A stretch of 64,000 bases of DNA from Undaria pinnatifida (GCA_012845835.1 JABAKD010000018.1:1930616-1994615); one strand, 5' to 3'. Counted from the stretch's first letter, positions 38,350-49,863 are shown. Numbers and translations: made by a program. The notes: generated by a model not told the origin, from the sequence alone.

Positions 38350-39690
38350 GATATTATAAAAAATGAAAAATACACTTCCCCAGCTGTGAGATCGAATATT
38401 TTGTCGAAACTCATCTTTGCAAGCTGTGTGTGATACTCCGATCGCGCGTATTACGGGTTGTGTGTCCTCATTAAGGATATAGGTCGGCGACTCCCCTTGC
38501 AACTACAGCAGTGTAGCTATCAGGGTCAACAGGGTGATGTTAGGCAGCCTGTGCGCGGAAACTATAAAACCCGTTTCTGCAGGGGACAAAATCTGACAGC
38601 TGTGGAAAGAAAAATACATCAGTTTATCAAGTGAATCCTGTAATTTGAATAAGCGGTGAGGGGAGGGCGGAGTTTTCAAGTACTTGGGAGCCTGATTTTG
38701 GTCAAATGGAGGCGGAAGGGGGGGGGGGGGGGAGGGACAGATGGGGCAGCTCAATTTGTGCGTGGAAGCTATAAATCCTTCCTGTGGGGTTGGGGGGGGA
38801 AATGTGTCGGGAGGCGGGGCGGAAAGGCTTTAGGTCGCATAGATGTAGAGGTTTGCTATACGCGTGGTGCTAGGTCTAGCCGATGGTGCGGGTGGTAGGG
38901 AAGGAGGGGGCGTTACCGGCGGGGGGGGGTGGGAATTGCAGCAGCGGCATGGACGGCTCTAGAAAGATAATGAGGTGATATCCAGGGCGTGGAAGTGTTT
39001 GTTACTCTTGCGGATTTCGATATTAGGTGAGGCGTTTGAGCAAGAGAGCGAGGAAAGGGGGGGGGGTTCAAAAGGCGTAGGTCACATGTAATACTATGTT
39101 ACACTCCAGCTATATGAGATCAAGGATTTATTCGAAACTCATCTAGGCAACATTGTGTGCGATACTCCGATCGCGCGTATTAATCATATATGTAGGGGCT
39201 TGCTATACACGAGGTGCTGGGTCTAGCCGATCGTGAGGGATGCGGGGAAGGAGGGGGTGTTGGAGGGGGGAACGGGGGATGAAGCAAAGCTACGTCATGG
39301 ATGGCTAGAAAGATAATGGCGTGATATCATTTGCGTAGAAGTGTTTATTACATTGGCCGATTTCGATTATAAGTGGGGCGTTTGAACGAACTGGGCGGGG
39401 AACAAAAGAGGGGTGGGGAGGGGGGGGGCGGATATGAGTTGGAGCTACGGCATAGACGGCTATAAGGATAAATAATGAGTCGATATCAGCTGGCTGGTAA
39501 TGTTTACTACTCTGGTAGATTTTGATTTTTGTTGGGGCATTTGAACAAGAGGGATCGGGGGAGGGGGGGGGGGGGGGGTTCAATATTTGCGCGGGACCTA
39601 AGCTATAAACCCTTAAAGGGAACGAATCTGACGTTAGTAGCAAGAAGACATACGTGTATATATTATATCCGCTTTTCTTCAAATATTATT
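38350..39690 (+). mobile_element. MOD composite element, copy 6, near full length
   Basis: Same block order as copy 5: D-end, TATAAAACCCGTTTC, G-runs (38720-38732, 39058-39067, 39418-39428, 39559-39577), GGATGGCTAGAAAGATAATG blocks, and a final AAGCTATAAACCCTTAAAGG. Bases 39095-39180 are an extra, diverged D-end inside the element (CACTCCAGCTATATGAG, GGATTTATTCGAAACTC). Confidence 0.75.
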
Positions 39691-40486
39691 CCTTGTTGCG
39701 TTTGGCAACGCATGCGGCCAATGTCCATGACAATATGCTACCTACCGCATTTGAGATGTCACGGGGGTATACATCTGCGTTGTAATTTGTGACCACAGAG
39801 GGAGCTGTTTGTTGTTGTTGTGATTCGCCAAGGCTTGCCCCTTTCTATAACGTTATCGGGGTAAAAATGCTGGATGGTGATGGCTACTATACTGCCAGGT
39901 GACAACAACAACAACAACAACAGCAACAACAACAACAACAGCAACAACAACAACAGCAAGCAGTAGTTTCACGTGGGGATCACACGGTAGTTCCGTAGGA
40001 CCGGCACATCAAGCAATCAACATGAACCACACCCACCAGCGCTGAAGGCATTGATATTTACAAAAATATTTCAAGGACGTCAGCCGTGAGTTCGACGAAT
40101 TTCGGGTCAATACTCATCTTTGCAAGCTGCGTTGTTGGTACTTGTAATATACTATGTGGGCGAGTTTTTTCATAGTGGGAGGGGTCATATTGATATTTGT
40201 TATGCTTGTAGACTAGACTATACAAAAATAAAAAACGTCAGCTGTGAGTACGACCGATTGAATAATTGAAGCTCAACTTTGCGAGCTGCGTGGTACTAGT
40301 AATAGTTCAAGAGCCAACAACTGACTGGAACCGGCCTCGGGTAAAGAAAAGCAGAAGCGTTTCTCGAGTGTTAATATAATACCAAGTATGTATCATTTCG
40401 GATGACACACCTATGTAGATTTAGATATATCGTCTCTTCCGTGAAATGAGCAGTCCACGGTAGCCTGTATATTTCCGATCATCATA
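39691..40486. other. No gene seen; CAA microsatellite and two D-end relatives
   Basis: Apart from the CAA tract, 40055-40165 and 40225-40310 each carry a diverged D-end (GTCAGCCGTGAGTTCGACG, CTTTGCAAGCTGCG; and GTCAGCTGTGAGTACGACC, CTTTGCGAGCTGCG). They are about 170 bp apart in direct order. Confidence 0.5.
39902..39958 (+). repeat. (CAA)n microsatellite
   Basis: About 19 triplets of CAA interrupted by three CAG. Minus strand would read poly-Leu; no gene is implied. Confidence 0.95.
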
Positions 40487-41529
40487 ATGAATGAATACTT
40501 TGCCCCAATCAATGACATTTCCTATGAAAGGTATCTTTCCACCCAGGCAGAGCAGAAGCACCACATCGGGTGGAACTCACAAAGAATATGGTACAAACAT
40601 CGTCGGAAACACCCACCCGCAGAAGAATAGCACCACGCCGGGCGGAAATGTAGAGACGTTTACATATTTGCAACATAACAACGGTCCTTATGAATTAGAC
40701 CATACTGGTGTATCACACGCGCCGAGTCTCCCAAGAAAAGTGCCGTAAATGAAACCGCAAAATAGACAATCATCCGAAACGGTGACTGTTCTTCGGGCGT
40801 GCCGGCGGTGCGGGGGATATCGGCGGTAGCAGCTGTGGAAATCGTTCTCCTCCAGGTCTACGTGGGTGCACACACAAAATATAATTCTTCCTTGGGTATT
40901 TATTGTTCCGGGCAACGAGAAACTGGCGGCTGCATGGGCTGCGAATACGTGGTACCAGATATCCTATGAAAAAATATGCATCTCGATCTCTCCGCTGCTC
41001 GGGACTCGGGACGATATGTCGGCTGTGGAGAATCCGAGGCCGAGCAGAGAGACTAGAAGGTGCGAAGGAGGTAGTGATCGGCATTTGTTTGGTGGACGGC
41101 CCCCAATTTGTCTTCGGTACGTAGGACTGGGAGTTCCCGGGACTTCACGGCTGGCTATCTATCTAGCTATTGAGTGTGGTGGACGGCAACTACTTACAAG
41201 TGGAAACCCGTTTTCGGGAAAATCACTAGAATTTAGTACAAGGAGGGATTTTGGGGCTCTAAAGGGGATATGCTCGATGGAGGCAGTAAGGGATACGAGT
41301 ACCTCTTTTTATCGAATCTGTTTTGTTCCTGAACGACGAGACTCCTTAGCGCCCTTTTACAACTGGAAACCCTTTTGGGGGACAAATTTTACTTGAAGTT
41401 AGTATAGGGAGGGTTTTGGGAGCTCTAAAGCGGTTAAGCTACAATAATGTGCATGTGTATTCTTCCAATAAAACTGAAACGAACTGACGTTTCCACCCAC
41501 CAATGTCATCTGCATCCAGCACTCAATAG
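40487..41529 (+). other. Unassigned; short codon-like frame and U-unit piece
   Basis: ATG at 40487 opens 47 codons (MNEYFAPINDISYERYLSTQ, ending RKHPPAEE) to the TAG at 40628-40630. It looks mildly coding but has no known relative. Bases 40990-41110 carry a U-unit phrase (CTCGGGACTCGGGACGATATG, GGTGGACGGCCCC), so the 176-codon frame starting at 40866 is partly repeat. Confidence 0.25.
41200..41434 (+). repeat. Direct repeat pair, about 70 bp, 163 bp apart
   Basis: TGGAAACCCGTTTTCGGG … TTTTGGGGCTCTAAAG at 41201-41265 and TGGAAACCCTTTTGGGGG … TTTTGGGAGCTCTAAAG at 41364-41430. Diverged direct copies. No terminal structure seen. Confidence 0.7.
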
Positions 41530-41742
41530 TTATCATGGGGACTGTTTCTTGTGCACAAATTGACTTGCGGAAAGCGCGAGAGCGTGAGCTAGCAACAACA
41601 CTCGAGGAAAACTCGTCGAGCAGTGTGATTTGCTGAACCCTATGCGCGATAAAAACTGAAGGCAAAAATCGGCGGGAAAAAGGGACGACACCTACGACCA
41701 CGGCTTGTCCAGAAGCTGGAAAGTAGAAGTGTGAGAAAAAAA
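41530..41742 (+). mobile_element. SINE-F copy 4
   Basis: Starts at GGGGACTGTTTCTTGTGCAC, continues GACTTGCGGAAAGCGCGAGA, GCGTGAGCTAGCAACAACAC, ATCGGCGGGAAAAAGGGACG, ACGACCACGGCTTGTCCAG, and ends GAAGTGTGAGAAAAAAA. The tRNA-like head is missing. Confidence 0.75.
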
Positions 41743-42052
41743 TATGTACACTCTCGTATATATGATACGAACAGACTGTCTATGCGAATGGAAACATACG
41801 CTATACCACTTCAACAATCTGCTTCCTGTTCATTCGTAATAATCACACGTACGTCCGGTCCCGCATGGACACAGAACACAGACGTGCAAACCAAAGATGC
41901 AAATACGCGGACAACCACCCCCCCCAGCAATTTACCGCATGATACGTGTTGCGTGTCTGAACCAACGAGTCTCTCCCTGCCGTATATAATTGCACATGTC
42001 GGCTGACTGCAAACACGAATTTTTGCACATACGTGGTATATTATTACTCAAA
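41743..42052. other. U-unit fragment
   Basis: Bases about 41830-42000 match 44690-44870: ACACGTACGTCCGGTCCCGC, AGATGCAAATACGCGGACAA, CAATTTACCGCATGATACG, CTCCCTGCCGTATATAATTGC. No gene. Confidence 0.55.
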
Positions 42053-43195
42053 CAATTATACACTCAATCAAGCTGTGAGATCGAATATTTTGTCGAAACT
42101 CATCTTTTTTGCAAGCTGTGTGTGATACTCCGATCGCACGTATTACGGGTTGTGTGTCCTCATGAAGGATATAGGTCGGCGACTCCCCTTGCACTTCAGT
42201 GTAGCTATCAGGGTCAACAGGGTGATGTTAGGCAGTCTGTGCGCGGAAACTATAAAACCCGTTTGTTAGGGGGGGGAAATCTGACAGCTGTGGAAGGAAA
42301 TGCATCAGTTTACCAAGGGTATCCTGTAATTCGTAGAACCGGTGGGGGGAAGGCGGAGTTTTGAAGGTCGTGGGGGCCTGGTTTTGATCAAAAGCGAGCG
42401 GGGTTGGAGGGGGGGGAATGGGCGGGGCAACTCAATCTGTGCGTGGAAACAATAAAACCCTTTAAGGGGATAAATCTGACGGTTGTGAAAGGAATGCACC
42501 AGTTTATCAATTGTACTCTGTACGTCGTCCAACCAGTGAGGAGAGGGCGGAGTGTTCGAGGAGGAAGATCGGGGGGGGGAGGGAAAAAGGTTTAGGTCGC
42601 ATAGATGTGGGGGTTTGCTATACGCGTGGTGCTAGGTCTAGGCGATGTTGCGGGTGGTGGGGAAGGGGGGGGCGTTGGCGGTGGGGGGAGGGGGTAAATT
42701 GGAGCAGCGTCATGGATGGCTCTAGAAAGATCATGAGGTTATGTCGATGTCAGGTGGGGCGTTTGAGCAAGAGGGACCGGGGGACAAAGAGGGGGAGGGC
42801 GAAGGTGGTGGTGTTTGGGGGTTTTGGAGGGTAAGATAAGGGTTTTTGACAGGGCTAGGTGGCATATATGTTGGGGCTTGCTGACATATATTGTTTAACC
42901 CCTCACCGGTTATTCGATCTACAGGATTCACTTGATAAACTGATGCATTTTCTACCACAGCTGTCAGATGTTGTCCCCCTCAAGAACGGTTTTTCTAGTT
43001 TCCGCGCACAGACTGAGTAACATCACCCTGTTGACCCTGAGAGCTACACTGTAGTTCCAAGGAGAGTCGCCGACCTATGTCCGTAACGAGAGCGCACAAC
43101 CCGTAATACACGCGATCAAAGTATCACACAGCTTGTACAGATGGTTTTCGACAGAAACAATCGATCTCACAGCTGGAGTGTTTTTTTTTCATTGT
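42053..43195 (+). mobile_element. Two MOD ends in inverted arrangement
   Basis: A forward D-end opens at 42053 (ACTCAATCAAGCTGTGAGAT). A reversed D-end closes at 43195 (GATCTCACAGCTGGAGTG). About 290 bp next to each end are inverted copies of each other. The interior has the usual modules, G-runs (42408-42417, 42570-42578, 42665-42672) and the TATGTTGGGGCTTGC phrase. This is the only place where D-ends point outward on both sides, as foldback-type ends would. Confidence 0.65.
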
Positions 43196-43619
43196 TTACC
43201 AGGTATGTTATATACTCGGGACGACGTCGGCTGGGCAAACGCGGGATCGAGGAGGCTAGAAGAAGAAGGTAACTGACACAAACAACCGGTCGAGAAGTTT
43301 GACACAGCCGGTCGACGGCTGACACAAAACAACCGGTCGACGAAGTAAGTAAGATGTACACAGGGCCTCCCTGCCGATCGATAAAGATAGCCAGCGCGGC
43401 GTTCCCCCCCCCCCCCGCCCCCCTCGCACGTTCTGGGAGTGACTATGACAATGATCGACGGCGAAGGACATCATGATGATGCAAGCCCGCAAATTACGGT
43501 GTCGGATGTGGCCAACATTATTCGTACATCACGTTGTACCTGTGGAAGATACGGTTGTGGCGCGGCTGCAGCTCACGGCGGAATATTTGCCACTTTTAAT
43601 GCTTTTTTGTGTCGACCAA
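43196..43619. other. No gene seen; short internal repeats
   Basis: ACCGGTCGA occurs three times at 43284-43345 within CAACCGGTCGAC-like phrases. A C-run with CCCGCCCCCCTC lies at 43405-43423. A U-unit phrase (CTCGGGACGACGTCGGCTGG) is at 43214. Confidence 0.4.
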
Positions 43620-44195
43620 CGCTAGGATAGGTATAGCCGGGGGTGCCTTCGTCTTTACTACCTACCAGGTACCAGGTTTTCACCACTCGAACGAGTGACC
43701 GACTGCATACTTCGCTGAAAAACCGTAATGGACTGGTTCTACGATTACCCCCCCCCCCCCCCCCCCCCCCCCCCGATACCAGCGACTTTCTTTATCGAAC
43801 GTTTTTCATGGTTGCTCGACACAAGGAGGGATACTATTATTGAAAAAAAAGTATCTACCTGGTATATGTTTTCTTTTGCGCAAAGAAGGTCTAACGATCG
43901 ACGACGTCGGGGTGTCGAGGAACACCGATATTTCAGGAAATGGGACCGGGAGCTGGTTCAAAAACCAGCGATTTCGTTGAAGAAAAGTTGGAGGGGATCG
44001 TACCGTAGAACAACTCATTGGAGTTTTTTCTTTTGTGCTGCGGCGTGTTGATTGCCTTTCCGTTGCCGATTTATATCGCAAAAATAAATGAAGCCACGAC
44101 AACAAAAAACGATCAGACTGCAAAGAAAGGAACAGGAGGGTCACTCGCGCGAGTGATCCCGGGCCACTGTGAAGAACGCCTCCGAAAGCAAAGCA
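43620..44195 (+). mobile_element. MITE-C copy 9, interrupted by MITE-A
   Basis: Left part: GATAGGTATAGCCGGGGG, TTTTCACCACTCGAACGAGTG, GACCGACTGCATACTTCGC up to 43730. Right part from 44017: the AT-rich middle, GGAGGGTCACTCGCGCGAGTGATCCC, CGGGCCACTGTG. Without the insert it has the normal MITE-C order. Confidence 0.7.
43731..44016 (+). mobile_element. MITE-A copy 9, nested in MITE-C
   Basis: GACTGGTTCTACGATTACCCC with a C-run of about 24, and CCGTAGAACAACTC at the right. Flanks AATG (43727-43730) and ATTG (44017-44020) differ by one base, consistent with an aged 4-bp duplication. The extended C-run makes this copy longer (286 bp) than average. Confidence 0.85.
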
Positions 44196-44302
44196 GACCA
44201 GGGGCCTGGTTTTGTCTGAGGCGTTCCTCCACCCCATGGTGACTGGAGGCTGTCCTGTGGCCACGGACTTGATTATACTAGGCAATGTGACGAGACCCAT
44301 CC

Positions 44303-44546
44303 ATGCTACGATAGCACCACGTGTTTTTCGTAGAGGTTCATCAAAAACTGGTTTATTTGGAGGAAAAGTAAAACTGCTCATCATACCGGACGAAAAACCC
44401 CATCATCATGGCTTGGTTAGGTACACAACAAAAATCATGCTAAAAAAAAAGGTGTCTTATTCCGAAAAAAAATGTCTTATGAGCCCCGTCATTCAGAAAA
44501 AATAAAGAGCCAGAAAAAAAGGTATGCCTCTATCGTAGCACGCGTC
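44303..44546 (-). mobile_element. MITE-B copy, reverse
   Basis: GCTACGATAGCACCACGTG at the left (outer 8 bp lost), CCCATCATCATGGCTTGGTT, TCTTATGAGCCCCGTCATTC, CTCTATCGTAGCACGCGTC at the right. A CAACAACAACAACAAAAC tract directly follows. Confidence 0.75.
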
Positions 44547-46024
44547 ACAACAACAACAACAAAACAATAACGCGGGGTTGGTCATTATAGTCAAATCTGA
44601 CCACGGCGGTACCGTGTACCTCCCATGTGATTATTAATATAGTACAATACTATCCCCAGTGGCAACAACCTATCTATGTTATTGTTTGTTCGTGATCTTC
44701 ACACGTGCGTCCGGCCACCTAAACACGCAGAAACACGCGCCAGCCCAAGATGCAAATAGGCACACAACACGCAAAACCTCGCAATTTGCCGCATGCAACT
44801 CGTATATACTCCAGTATTATTATAGTAACGAATGCCCCTCCCTATTGCACAACCCTTCGGTTACCTGCAAACAACATGCACTTCAACAACAACAGTAGGT
44901 GTATTCGGAGCGATGTCTGCTGAGAAAACTCCGGGAAGGAACAAACTAGAAGGCCACTTAAACTACAAAAAGGTCGACGTCTGTTGGGCCCCGAGCCATC
45001 GATAGGCAGGCAGGCAGGCAGGCAGGCAGACAGGCAGACAGGCAGGAAGGCAGGCAGGAAGGAAGGAAGGCAGGCAGGCGTGGTTTTCTCTTACTACTGA
45101 TGTTGTGGTAATGCTTAGGAGAGATGGTCGTGGGGTGTATGCTGCTCGTGGTCCGAGATGTAAATGTCGCCTCATAATAGCATTAGCAAATAGTACGGTT
45201 TTGACTTCTGGCGCACTTCAAGTACTTGTTGCGGTGGGTATTAAGCAACACATTGCTTCCAATAACGAACTGTAGTGCTCATGTAATCGTAAGCGTCACA
45301 CGAGTCGAGCAATAATAATAGGCGCTTAAGTCAACAACGAAAAAAGCACAGCCCTGCAATTCACCGTGCCCAGCCAATAATATTTATAATGTCTGAAACA
45401 CCTACTACCTCGTACCACGCAGTGGCCAACCAATCTCTAGACGGCGATTTGTAGTTGGTACTGTACCAGCTCACACCCCCAAGTGGCAATGTCCGGCGGG
45501 AAGAACTCGGGACCGATTACGCTAGAACAGATACTACAGACACTGGTCGAGATACGGTGGTTGGGATATCCAAGTGTTCTGGGTTCTAAGCCACATCGAC
45601 AGGACCGTGATTTGGCTGGGTTGGGCTGCCCAGCTAGTAGTGATTATGTTGATTTTGGATAGAGGCCATCTATATTTGGGTTGTAATCATGAACACCGCG
45701 CACATAAATACGTCCAGCCGCGCCGACAGCCGCGCTTGTCAACTATCTTAAAAAAACGTACCGGACCACGAAATTAGCCTACCACAAAAGCTGTTAATCA
45801 ACTGGATAACCTAGCGTCAAACTAGCATCTATCTACATACAGGGTGACTTGTACCAGTCAGCAGGTAGCGAACCCACAGCCTCACGTAGCAAACACGCAC
45901 ACCCGGGATGATGCCGAGCGTGTGGAACCCGAGGCAATGCAGGCTATGGATGTACAACTGGTACAACCGGTCGTTGTCGGGTAGACGGCATCTCCAAATG
46001 ATCCAAGCCGTCGATAGATACACG
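44547..46024. other. U-unit fragments and unassigned sequence
   Basis: U-type phrases occur at 44690-44990 (CACACGTGCGTCCGGCCACC, AGATGCAAATAGGCACACAA, GGTCGACGTCTGTTGGGCCC) and 45487-45585 (AATGTCCGGCGGGAAGAACTC, GGTCGAGATACGGTGGTTGG). Bases 45590-46024 contain short frames (67-89 codons) without motifs. Confidence 0.45.
45001..45080 (+). repeat. (CAGG)n microsatellite
   Basis: About 80 bp of CAGG with scattered CAGA and AAGG variants. A minus-strand frame reads Leu-Pro-Ala-Cys repeats; not a gene. Confidence 0.95.
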
Positions 46025-46278
46025 GACGCGTGCCAAGATAGAGGCTCACGACATTTTTCTGAGGTTTCCTCATTTTGGGAGATTAAGACCTCTCCCAAAA
46101 TAAGATCCGGAGAGGAGTAAATCTTCTGCTACCGAGCATGAAACATTCCATGGCCTAGGTACACGGCGAAAGTCACCAAAAAAAAACCGAGCTATTCCCG
46201 ACGATTGTGGGTTAAGGAGCCCCGTCATTCAGGAACTCTTTTTAGACAAAAAGTGAAACCTCTATCGTAGCATGCGTC
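46025..46278 (-). mobile_element. MITE-B copy, reverse, complete
   Basis: GACGCGTGCCAAGATAGAGG to CTCTATCGTAGCATGCGTC, 254 bp. TTTTTCTGAGGTTTCCTCA, GAGATTAAGACCTCTCCC, CATGGCCTAGGTACACGG, TTGTGGGTTAAGGAGCCCCG. Flanks do not match. Confidence 0.85.
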
Positions 46279-46611
46279 CCTGGCTCGTGCGTTGTCTGAA
46301 CTTCACGGCAATAGTTACAAGTTCGGCGTGGTGGAGCAAAAAAAAACGACCATTTGTTTTGACGTTTTTGCCCGTATACGTACATGTATAAAAACGACTA
46401 TTCGTTTTGACGTTTTTTGCCCGTATACATCTTCTCAGTCAGTATATTAACACCACACGTCCGGGACATCGGAGACGCGCCAGCCAAAAAAATATGCGAA
46501 GACCATACGTAGAGGACGCATATTCCCGCAATTTACCGCACGCAAATCACTGTAGCTGACTACAAAAAATCCAGCCAGCCAGTCAACCATAACTTCGATG
46601 TTCTAGTGATG
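46279..46611. other. 48-bp direct doublet and U-unit fragment
   Basis: AAAAACGACCATTTGTTTTG and AAAAACGACTATTCGTTTTG, each followed by ACGTTTTTGCCCGTATAC-like sequence, about 48 bp apart (46342-46435). Bases 46440-46560 match U (CACACGTCCGGGACATCGG, CGCAATTTACCGCACGC). Confidence 0.6.
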
Positions 46612-46868
46612 CCGCGTGCTACGATAGAGGTATACCCTTTTCTGGCTATTTTTTTTCTGAATGAGGGTGTTCCTTAACCCAAAATCGTTGGAAAAACAAT
46701 AATTTTTTTGGATGACTCCTCGTAAGCCTAGGCCATGGGATGTTTTCGTGCAGTTTTAGAAGTTTATATTTATCTCCAAACCAGTTTTTTGGGGGACGTC
46801 TTGAAACTCTCAAATTGAGGGGGAACCTCCGGGAAAAAAAGGTGGTGCACCTCTATCGTAGCATGCGC
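46612..46868 (+). mobile_element. MITE-B copy, forward
   Basis: CCGCGTGCTACGATAGAGGT at the left, CACCTCTATCGTAGCATGCG at the right. GAATGAGGGTGTTCCTTAACC, AAAATCGTTGG, GTAAGCCTAGGCCATGGG and TCTCAAATTGAGGGGGAACC lie between. The outermost bases have drifted. Confidence 0.85.
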
Positions 46869-47934
46869 TGTCTGCACCAACCAACCTAGAACACGATAAT
46901 GCATGTCTTCATCAGGGTTCGCTGCGGGGCCACAACGTCCATTATTACATATGATTAGATTCCGTGTCGCGATGTCCAAAGTAACTAAAAACGAGCGACC
47001 GGTGCTGCAGTATCACGCAGCTTGGAAAGATGAGTATCGACCCTAAGCTTGTCGAACTCACAGCTGACGTTGTTATCATAACCTTCTTACACTAACTAGT
47101 ATTGCTGTCCTCGACGCGTCACCAGCAAGCTCACACGCCTAACACACGGCATGAACATACTTGGGGCTCGGGGCTCTGTCAGATCAAGCGAACCCGGGAC
47201 GAGCAAGCAGGCTACATGGGGTTAATGCGCCGGCTCATCTGTGGTGGACGACGCCTTCGTAGGCGTTCTAAGTTTTGGTCCAACGATAGATAGGGCTGGT
47301 GGTGGTTTGATGTATGTTCTATGTCGCTACCATTAGAACCTCGGGGCACCTGGTGGAGACTGAGAAAACCATCACGACGGTGCTGCTGCGTTTGTTCGCA
47401 AACACCGCACGTCCGGGTCAGACGCCAGCCAAACACGCAAAAAAATGACAGACGACACCTAAACACCCTGTGACAGTTGACCGCACGCAACTAGTAATGC
47501 TAACTGTGTGTTGTGACGGTATTTATTTCCTGGCCAATCAACAACAAAACGACCACTTGCATTCCACACCTACATATGTACGGCTCTTGGAAACCCGTGC
47601 TGCTCGGGACGATGCCCGGTTGGGAAAACCTCGGGTCGAGCGGACCAGAATGTACCTCTGGCAACGGCCGATATCTGGCGGACGACCTCCCAATGTTCTG
47701 AGTCATTGAGTGCGGCCCATGTTAGACGGCCAGATCACATTGCTTGTTGCATTTGAAATGTGCATCTATGTCTTGTACTACGTGGCCACGGAGCTTGTGT
47801 CTCTCGGAGTCACCGACACAGACACCACTGGTTGAGCTGGACGTAGCTGGGTGAAAAAATCAGTATAATATGAAGAACACAACGCGATGGTAGGCTTGCG
47901 TTCTGCATTCTTGCAGGATAATGTAATATACAAA
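46869..47934. other. D-end relative and U-unit pieces; no gene
   Basis: Bases 47005-47085 carry a reversed D-end relative (AGTATCACGCAGCTTGGAAA, ACTCACAGCTGACG). U-type phrases lie at 47400-47480 (CGCACGTCCGGGTCAGACGC) and 47590-47705 (GTGCTGCTCGGGACGATG, GGCGGACGACCTCCC). Short frames only. Confidence 0.45.
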
Positions 47935-48365
47935 ATAATAGTACACTCCATCCAGCTAGGAGGTCGAAGATTTCGCCGAAGCTCGTCTTGGCAAGCTGTG
48001 TTAGTCCGATCACGGGTATTACTGCGCCTGTGTCCTCATCAAGGGTGTAGGTCGGCGACTCCCCTTTGAATTAGCTTTTACTAGGGTCAACAGGGTGATG
48101 TTAATCAATCGTGCACGGACACAATAAACCACGTTTTTGAGGAGGAACACATCCGATGGCTGTGGAATGCATCAGTTCATCATGCACATCCTGTAATCCG
48201 TATAACCGGTCAGGGGAGGGCGGGGTTTTTAATGGCCGGGGGGTGTATAGAGGGGGGCGGGGGGGGTACTCATTTATTGCTTGCATTAGTAATTTGACCA
48301 TTGACCACGCATCCCTCTCGAGACGGAGCACCGTTCCTACCCCTAATAGAGACACGTCCAACATT
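47935..48365 (+). mobile_element. MOD copy 9, partial
   Basis: D-end (GTACACTCCATCCAGCTAGG, AGATTTCGCCGAAGCTCGTC), one module with AATAAACCACGTTTTTGAGG, a G-run (48256-48266), then a phrase that recurs at 53235-53345 (TTTGACCATTGACCACGC, GAGACGGAGCACCGTTCC). Confidence 0.6.
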
Positions 48366-48679
48366 TAGGCGCTTTTAAATCGCAACAGGCGCTCATTACG
48401 CTTCTTCAATATACCACATGGAAACTGTTTGCTTCACCTATCGCCGTCCTGTTTCGCCGTCTGTGGCCACCATCTATCTCCTACGATAGCGATCGTTTTC
48501 TCGCTACTCTCTAGCTTACCAAACTCTTCCATGTCACCCGTCAATTGTCCTCATCTCCTCTGATGCATCCCATCCCTCTTTCTACATCTCACATTCTCCT
48601 ACAATGTGAATCCTACTCTCTATTTTTGTGCCACACGGGCGCATATTTGTAGCCACCTCCTCCTCCTCCACTGGACTAC
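48366..48679. other. No gene seen
   Basis: Pyrimidine-rich unassigned sequence with TCTCCT-type words. A TCCTCCTCCTCC stretch is at 48658-48669. Confidence 0.4.
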
Positions 48680-49545
48680 CGATATATCTCTTTCTCCTTT
48701 CTGGTAGGTCCAGGTCCCCCACTCGCAATAATGCGGGGAGGGGGCGGTAACAAAAAGGTGAAAAAGGGTGGGAGGGGATTTGAAACAATTTTAACGCATA
48801 TAGATGTATGTAGAAGACCTGATTCTAGGATAGCCCCCCCCAAAAAAAACCTCGATTTTCTTGAACGAACGTTCATGGCTGCTCGACACAAGGAACAATA
48901 CATTTGAAAACAAAGTATGCGTATATTTCTTGTTTGCAAAGAAAGGCTTATCGATCGATGACGTCGTGGTGTCGAGGGACACCGGATTTCAGGAGATACG
49001 ACCGGGAGCTGGTTTAGAAACCGGCGATTTCGTTAAAAAAAAGGGTGTTGGGGGGACCACCGCAGAACGAGTCATAAGCATTAACTGTTGAAGGCGTGAA
49101 TGCTAGGTCTAGGCGATGGTGGGGGTGGCGGGGAAGGAGGAGCGGGAGGAGTCTAATTTCATCTTGAATACCATATATATAGATGAATTAGAGCTACTGC
49201 ATCGGTGGCTTGAAAGGTAAAGAGGTGATATTACCTGTCCGGCAATGTTTACGGTTCAAGCGGATTTTGATTTTAGATGCGGCAGCCGAGGAGGGGGGGG
49301 GGGGGGGGGGGGTTGTGTGTGTGGGGGGGTGATTGTTGGTGGGGTGGCTGTTTGTGTGTGGTGAGGGAGGGAGGGAGGGAACGTCAGGTGGATACAAAAA
49401 TGGTCTACCTGCGTGTTAAATGCATATTTCCAATATTTCAACCATAAACTAGGAGGTGAAAGGGAGAAAATCGATTGTGCGTGAGATGTTGTTTGCACGT
49501 TAACTAGTGCTGGTGGTTTTTAATTTTTGAATAATTCACCGGTCA
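48680..49545 (+). mobile_element. MOD copy 10, interrupted by MITE-A
   Basis: Left part: the GGGGAGGGGGCGG module ending TTAACGCATATAGATGTATG. The right part resumes after 49073 with GTGAATGCTAGGTCTAGGCG, matching the family phrase GCATAGATGTAGGGG … GTGCTAGGTCTAGGCG. After that come a G-run of about 23 (49285-49311) and the AT-rich tail. Confidence 0.6.
48817..49073 (+). mobile_element. MITE-A copy 10, nested in MOD
   Basis: CCTGATTCTAGGATAGCCCC at the left; CACCGCAGAACGAGTC at the right. Internal AACGAACGTTCATGGCTGCT, ATGACGTCGTGGTG, GGGAGCTGGTTTAGAAACC. The target duplication is not clear. Confidence 0.85.
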
Positions 49546-49847
49546 GATCAAGGCTAAGGTGTGTGTGTGTGTGTGGGGGGGGGGGGGTACTCCCAATCAT
49601 TGTTCACTACCGGGTCTTCAGCAGTCGCACGAGTGACTCTGTACCTGGATGACGAAAACACATCTAGGCGAATTTTGTTGGTTGGCACAACGTTGCCGAC
49701 CATCCCATTGTGGGTTCTCATCGTACAGTTAAAAACCGCACGAAAGCCAACGACCGCATCTGACCGGGAGGTCACTCGCGCGAGTGACCCCCGAGTCACT
49801 GCACCAAACGCCCCCGGAAGGAACTCACCCATCTACCGTACGAAGGC
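49546..49847 (+). mobile_element. MITE-C copy 10
   Basis: GATCAAGGCTAAGGTG, a GT tract and G-run, CGGGTCTTCAGCAGTCGCAC, GAGTGACTCTGTACC, GGTTGGCACAACG, GCACGAAAGCC, GGTCACTCGCGCGAGTGACC, CTACCGTACGAAGGC. A full-length copy in which both terminal CTAC(G)G motifs can be read. Confidence 0.8.
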
Positions 49848-49863
49848 ACTTGCGTTATGCTCA

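Noticed and set aside
40866-41396. 176-residue protein
   Set aside because: Includes U-unit sequence and one member of the 163-bp-spaced direct repeat. No domain seen.
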